DNA of 11,863 bases from Thioalkalivibrio sp. (GTDB taxonomy: Bacteria > Pseudomonadota > Gammaproteobacteria > Ectothiorhodospirales > Ectothiorhodospiraceae). Location: NCBI GenBank assembly GCA_003563455.1, contig PWRV01000259.1:1-11863 (forward strand), given 5' to 3'. The position numbers and the translations under genes were made by a program. How positions within the stretch are numbered: position 1 is the first letter of the stretch; each line of letters opens with the position of its first letter. Below are positions 9,801-11,863 of this stretch, one piece after another. A model generated the notes under the pieces. The model worked only from the letters and a program-made list of their open reading frames with translations. It made no database searches and was not told the DNA's origin.

Positions 9801-9988
9801 TCACTGCCACCGGCGCGGGAGAGGCCAGCCAACGTGGCGTGGGCACGGCCGTCTTCGGCGGCATGCTGGCGGCCGCGCTGATCGGTGTGTTCCTGATCCC
9901 CATGCTTTACGTGATTTTTCAGCGCCTGCGCGAGCGCATCCACGGGCCGGCTCGAACGGCAGAGACCGGTCCCGCGGGCACCCCCTGA
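6848..9988 (+). CDS. RND multidrug efflux pump, HAE1 family (AcrB/MexB-type)
   Basis: This is an inner-membrane, proton-driven trimeric pump expelling hydrophobic or amphiphilic compounds through the adaptor and a TolC-like channel. It has 1046 residues, close to AcrB (1049). The N-terminus MFSHFFIDRP matches the family start. The expected twelve membrane segments fall as TM1 (about 10-28), a large periplasmic loop (about 30-335), TM2-6 (about 340-500), TM7 (about 535-553), a second periplasmic loop (about 555-865) and TM8-12 (about 870-1030). The proton-relay residues are all present: Asp409/Asp410 in GIVVDDAIVVVENVER, Lys936 in GLAAKNAILIVEF, Arg966, and Thr973 in LMTS, matching AcrB D407/D408/K940/R971/T978. 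These residues, with MRIW and a drug- rather than metal-type TM4, place it in HAE1 rather than the CusA/CzcA heavy-metal group. No outer-membrane factor or regulator is adjacent. A chromosomal TolC elsewhere is presumably used (inference). The ribosome binding site is weak, so translation may depend on the adaptor gene 6 bp upstream. Confidence 0.95.
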   Translation: MFSHFFIDRPRLAIVISVLITLAGLIALTRLPVAQFPDIVPPQVQVSGFYPGASAEVVESTIAQPVEGKVNGVDNMLYMKSTATNAGFYSLTVTFELGTDPDINTVNVQNRVALAEAQLPEEVKRQGLTVRKKSSALLQVVALHSPEQTYDGLFLSNYATINLLDTLARVPGVGEVSLFGVQDYSMRIWLSTERLTALGLTPTDVVQAIRAQNVQAAVGRIGAQPMTEDAQFQITLQTRGRLSEVEEFEEIVVRANPDGSTVRVRDLGRVELGAKSSDALARLNGGDTAGIGIYQAPGANALAVAEGVRAAMEELAGRFPEDLDYRVVYDTSEFVSASLEKVVHTLFEAFVLVVLVVFLFLGSLRATLIPMIAVPVALVGSFAFLLMLGFSINTISLLAVVLAIGIVVDDAIVVVENVERIMEEEGLAAREAAKKAMTQITGPILAITLVLLSVFLPVAFIPGITGQMFQQFAAVIAFAMLISAVNALTLSPALSALLLKRAQHRRGPMRYVLGGIDRVRDGYAWAVARIVRVSAIAGVIVLVLGFGSFGLFQATPTGFLPQEDQGAYMAEIQLPQGASVSRTLEVVKQVEAIAAEDPAVEDVLSVVGFSILDGAVQPNSAFLIGRLKPYSERTTEDLKVDAAIRRLAVQGNALPGARVMPFNLPPVVGLGTGGGFELQLQDLQGRSPEELAAAMRALVFAANQHPDLGAVYSTWATDNPQVYLHIDRDKAQALGVQIGDVFSALQATLGGAYVNDINRFGRVWQVNVQGEAEDRARVDDIFRIHVRNRDGEMVALRALVEPELILGPQSLQRYNNYRSVTVSGGPAPGRSSGDALAAMEAVSAETLPDGFGFEWTGTALQEKQAGGQTVIVLALAVLFAYLFLVALYESWSMPAAVLLSVVVAVVGAMVALWVTGLSNDLYAQIGIVVLIGLAAKNAILIVEFSMEERRQGVPILDAATNGARLRIRAVLMTSFAFIMGLVPLITATGAGEASQRGVGTAVFGGMLAAALIGVFLIPMLYVIFQRLRERIHGPARTAETGPAGTP

Positions 9989-10076
9989 TCAGGAAAAGCT
10001 GATTTATCGGCGTTTCCCTGCGGCACAAGGAAGTGCCGCCAGAATCGACCACCGCAGGTGGTAGCTTCTGAAGCAA

Positions 10077-10097
10077 GCTGCAAATCACATTTGCAGC
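10077..10097. other. Perfect 9-bp hairpin, loop CAC
   Basis: GCTGCAAAT pairs perfectly with ATTTGCAGC across a 3-base loop. No T-run follows on either strand. It is part of the hairpin chain between the pump gene and fumC. Confidence 0.6.
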
Positions 10098-10104
10098 GAA
10101 GCGT

Positions 10105-10138
10105 GCGCTGAAAAAGCCAGGTTGGCTTTATTCAGCGC
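10105..10138. terminator. Bidirectional intrinsic terminator between the pump gene and fumC
   Basis: A long foldback pairs GCGCTGAA with TTCAGCGC and then AAAGCCA with TGGCTTT across a GGT loop. It has 15 pairs with one bulged A at 10130. On the minus strand the inner stem ends in TGGCTTTTT, a stem followed by a T-run, as expected for an intrinsic terminator of fumC, about 75 bases past its stop. On the plus strand it reads TGGCTTTATTC, a weaker T-rich tail that could stop transcription from the efflux genes. The position between convergent genes supports this role. Confidence 0.65.
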
Positions 10139-10193
10139 TTCCATAATCGGGATGGGATCGCCCCTGCATTGCGAACCGGAAGCCCGGCGCCAC

Positions 10194-10207
10194 CGCCTGG
10201 ACAGGCG
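10194..10207 (-). other. Short hairpin directly after the fumC stop
   Basis: CGCCTG and CAGGCG face each other with only two bases between them (effectively a 5-bp stem with a 4-base loop), immediately after the fumC TGA on the minus strand. It has no T-run and may simply shield the 3' end. The remaining spacer 10143-10193 shows nothing recognisable. Confidence 0.3.
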
Positions 10208-11584
10208 TCAGCGCGGCCCGGTGAGTCGCATCGGATCCAGCAGACCCGCCAGCCGTTCGCGCTCGATCCCGGTCTGTTCGGCGGCGACGTCGAGGATCGG
10301 ACGCCCCGTCTGGTACGCGAGCTTGGCGATCCGGGCCCCGGCCTCGTAACCGATCTCCGCATTCAGCGACGTGACCAGGATCGGATTGCGGGCCAGCGCC
10401 TCTTCCAGGTGTGCCCGATTTACCGTGGAATCCGCGATTGCGCGGTCCGCGAGGTGGTTCATCGATCCGGCCAGCAGCCCGATCTGGGTCAGCAGGTTGT
10501 CGGCGATCAGCGGCAGCATCACGTTCAGCTGGAAATTCCCGGACTGCGCAGCGCCATTGATGGCGGCATCCAGGCCCGTCACCTGCACGCAGGCCATCGC
10601 CACCGCTTCGGGGATCACCGGGTTCACCTTGCCGGGCATGATCGAACTGCCGGGTTGCAGGGCCGGGAGTCCGATCTCCCCCAGGCCCGTCAGCGGGCCC
10701 GAGTTCATCCAGCGAAGATCGTTCGCGATCTTCAGCAACGTGGTGGCAAGGGTCCGCAGCTGACCGGAGAGCTCGGCCGCCGTGTCCTGACTCGCCAGTG
10801 CGGCAAAGCCATTCCCCTGGCGCACGAAGGTCAGCTCCAGCCGTTCCGAGAGGCGCCGGGCCACGCGCTCGCCGAAGCCCTCGGGGGCATTGACGCCGGT
10901 GCCGACCGCGGTCCCGCCGATCGCGAGCTTGCCCAGGCGCCGGCGCAGCTCGTCCAGCCGGGCCTCGCCGAGTTCGAGCTGCGTGCGCCAGCCGGAGAGC
11001 TCCTGGTCGAGCCGGATCGGCATCGCGTCCATCAGGTGCGTGCGCCCTGTCTTTACCACATCACCGAGCTGACGCTCCCGGCGCGCGATCACCGCGATCA
11101 GGTGGCGCAGCGCAGGCCGCAGCTGCTGTTCCAGTTCCACCGTGGCGGCCACGTGGATCGCGGTCGGGATCACGTCGTTGGAGCTCTGCCCGCGGTTCAC
11201 GTGGTCATTCGGGTGAACCGGGCTGCCGGCTTCGGCGGCGAGGTGCGCGATCACCTCGTTCATATTCATGTTGGTGCTGGTTCCCGACCCGGTCTGGTAG
11301 ACATCGACCGGAAAGGCCGCACGGTGCTGTCCCAGCGCGATCGCATCGGCGGCCGCGACGATCGCGGCCGCCTGTTCGGTGGTAAGCCCGCCGAGCTCGC
11401 GGTTCACCTCGGCGCAGGCGGCCTTGATCTGCGCCAGCGCGCGAATGAAGGCGTCGGGAAGCGGCCGGTGGGCGATCCGGAAGTTGTCCACGGCGCGCTG
11501 GGTCTGGGCACCCCAGGGGGCGTCGGCCGGGATACGGACCGGCCCCATGCTGTCGTGTTCGGTGCGGTAATCGTCGTTGGCCAT
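10208..11584 (-). CDS. fumC: Fumarate hydratase class II (FumC)
   Basis: Class II fumarase is an iron-free homotetramer that reversibly hydrates fumarate to malate in the citric acid cycle. From the ATG at 11584 the protein has 458 residues (E. coli FumC 467). Family landmarks in order are DSMG-x5-PAD-x2-WGAQTQRA near the N-terminus, QTGSGTSTNMNMNEV (about 97-111), NRGQSSNDVIPTAIHVA (about 130-146), GRTHLMDAMP with the catalytic His near 178, GGTAVGTGVN, and the signature GSSIMPGKVNP (about 307-317) with the catalytic loop serine. The lyase superfamily also includes aspartase and argininosuccinate lyase, but WGAQTQR and GRTHLMDA fit fumarase. Start: two ATGs are adjacent (11587 and 11584). 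GGAG (plus 11592-11595) is 4 and 7 bases away, favouring 11584. A longer open frame to 11686 is unlikely. The gene converges on the efflux genes and diverges from purB. Confidence 0.96.
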   Translation of the reverse strand: MANDDYRTEHDSMGPVRIPADAPWGAQTQRAVDNFRIAHRPLPDAFIRALAQIKAACAEVNRELGGLTTEQAAAIVAAADAIALGQHRAAFPVDVYQTGSGTSTNMNMNEVIAHLAAEAGSPVHPNDHVNRGQSSNDVIPTAIHVAATVELEQQLRPALRHLIAVIARRERQLGDVVKTGRTHLMDAMPIRLDQELSGWRTQLELGEARLDELRRRLGKLAIGGTAVGTGVNAPEGFGERVARRLSERLELTFVRQGNGFAALASQDTAAELSGQLRTLATTLLKIANDLRWMNSGPLTGLGEIGLPALQPGSSIMPGKVNPVIPEAVAMACVQVTGLDAAINGAAQSGNFQLNVMLPLIADNLLTQIGLLAGSMNHLADRAIADSTVNRAHLEEALARNPILVTSLNAEIGYEAGARIAKLAYQTGRPILDVAAEQTGIERERLAGLLDPMRLTGPR

Positions 11585-11612
11585 CATTGCGCTCCGGAGC
11601 GAATGAATCCTC

Positions 11613-11618
11613 ATTCTA
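11613..11618 (-). promoter_or_regulatory. Possible -10 box of fumC
   Basis: On the minus strand 11618-11613 reads TAGAAT, one base from TATAAT, 28 bases before the fumC ATG at 11584. No TTGACA-like hexamer is found at 16-18 bp spacing, so the promoter may be weak or activator-dependent. Confidence 0.35.
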
Positions 11619-11719
11619 TCCCGACGCAAACCGGGGATAGACTCCGGCTGGCGATCCGCCACCCCGGGATCGGAACCGATGTCCATTTGGCAGGTCGTCG
11701 CTCCTGCTTGCCGCCCGGG

Positions 11720-11747
11720 CTGAACCCGGCGGGATCCGCGCTATAAT
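11720..11747 (+). promoter_or_regulatory. purB promoter
   Basis: A perfect TATAAT at 11742-11747 lies 33 bases before the purB ATG. A poor -35 candidate, CTGAAC (11720-11725, three matches), is 16 bp upstream. The discriminator just after the -10 is very GC-rich (CGCCGGCCC), a feature linked in E. coli to stringent (ppGpp) control. Such control here is inference. Confidence 0.55.
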
Positions 11748-11780
11748 CGCCGGCCCGATGGGATCTCCCCGGAGCCGTTG

Positions 11781-11863
11781 ATGACCCTCTCCCCGCTCAC
11801 TGCCGTCAGCCCGGTCGACGGCCGCTATGCCCGCCATACCGAGACGCTGCGCGCGTACTTCAG
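11781..11863 (+). CDS. purB: Adenylosuccinate lyase, N-terminal 27 codons (partial)
   Basis: The frame from the ATG at 11781 begins MTLSPLTAVSPVDGRYARHT and continues to the window end. It closely resembles E. coli PurB, which starts MELSSLTAVSPVDGRY. PurB catalyses two steps of purine synthesis: release of fumarate from SAICAR and from adenylosuccinate. GGAG at 11771-11774 is 6 bases upstream. Its fumarate product is the substrate of the fumarase encoded divergently next door. In E. coli purB directly follows hflD. Here it has its own promoter and lies about 9 kb downstream. Only the N-terminus is visible, but the TAVSPVDGRY block is distinctive. Confidence 0.93.
   Translation, partial: MTLSPLTAVSPVDGRYARHTETLRAYF

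Larger units (their letters stand above)
9992..10142. repeat. 151-bp hairpin-rich MITE-like element
   Basis: The region begins GGAAAAGCTGA and its far end, read on the minus strand, begins GGAAGCGCTGA: imperfect terminal inverted repeats, 9 of 11 matching. Inside is a chain of foldbacks: 9992-10017 (11-position stem with one mismatch), 10021-10038 (CGGCAC/GTGCCG), 10049-10061 (CCACC/GGTGG), 10064-10074 (GCTT/AAGC), 10077-10097 (perfect 9-bp stem, loop CAC) and 10105-10138. There is no open frame of interest. It resembles non-autonomous palindromic intergenic elements. I cannot see a clear target-site duplication, and copies elsewhere in the genome cannot be checked here. Confidence 0.5.

Noticed and set aside
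6848..9988. Heavy-metal RND exporter (CusA/CzcA type)
   Set aside because: The N-terminus (FFIDRP), the TM4 motif GIVVDDAIVVVENVER and the overall length match the HAE1 multidrug group.
5578..10142. Composite transposon carrying the efflux genes
   Set aside because: There is no transposase, and no target-site duplication is visible next to the inverted 11-mers (CCAA versus ATAA flanks). The repeats are short and hairpin-like, so only a weaker rearrangement hypothesis is kept.
11585..11686. 34-codon N-terminal extension of fumC
   Set aside because: The fumarase family starts just before DSMG. The ATG at 11584 has a well-placed GGAG, and the extension has no similarity to fumarases and covers the likely promoter.
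10169..11746. 525-codon plus-strand frame opposite fumC
   Set aside because: FumC on the minus strand carries the full fumarase signature set. The plus-strand translation is His/Arg/Gly-rich without motifs and would run through the fumC promoter.

Overview
This 11.9 kb window of high-GC, densely coding bacterial chromosome reads as gammaproteobacterial. The gene order icd (divergent) / nudJ-mnmA-hflD ... purB is the order known from Escherichia coli and many relatives. The GC-rich codon use, the TTG start of hflD and the palindromic intergenic repeats would fit a Chromatiales/Ectothiorhodospiraceae-type organism (Thioalkalivibrio-like), but that genus-level guess is inference.

Layout: (1) 1-54, minus strand: the first 18 codons of a probable NADP-isocitrate dehydrogenase (icd) run off the left edge. 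(2) 55-562: a 0.5 kb intergenic region holding the icd -10 box, a dyad, a 30-bp near-perfect palindrome, several small hairpins and two families of direct repeats. (3) 563-5571, plus strand: nudJ, mnmA, hflD and acnA in close succession. nudJ/mnmA overlap by 4 bases, the mnmA/hflD gap is 43 bp and the hflD/acnA gap is 17 bp, so they probably form one operon. (4) 5572-5671: a short spacer with two hairpins. (5) 5672-9988, plus strand: a two-gene RND efflux cassette, an AcrA-type lipoprotein adaptor and an AcrB-type HAE1 pump, 6 bp apart, with no outer-membrane factor or regulator beside them. (6) 9989-10207: a hairpin-rich, MITE-like repeat that includes a probable bidirectional terminator. (7) 10208-11584, minus strand: fumC, a class II fumarase. 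(8) 11585-11780: a divergent promoter region. (9) 11781 to the right edge, plus strand: the first 27 codons of purB.

Functionally, the window mixes tRNA wobble-uridine thiolation (mnmA), nucleotide/thiamine diphosphate hydrolysis (nudJ), the conserved mnmA/purB-linked protein HflD, three citric-acid-cycle enzymes (icd, acnA, fumC) and multidrug efflux. Compared with E. coli, where hflD is followed directly by purB, hflD and purB here are separated by about 9 kb carrying acnA, the RND pair and fumC. Homologues of all three inserted loci belong to the SoxRS oxidative-stress regulon in E. coli, and related palindromes lie on both sides of the efflux cassette. These are the most interesting structural points. 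I see no clearly novel defence system, CRISPR array, transposase, RNA gene or undescribed protein family in the window.
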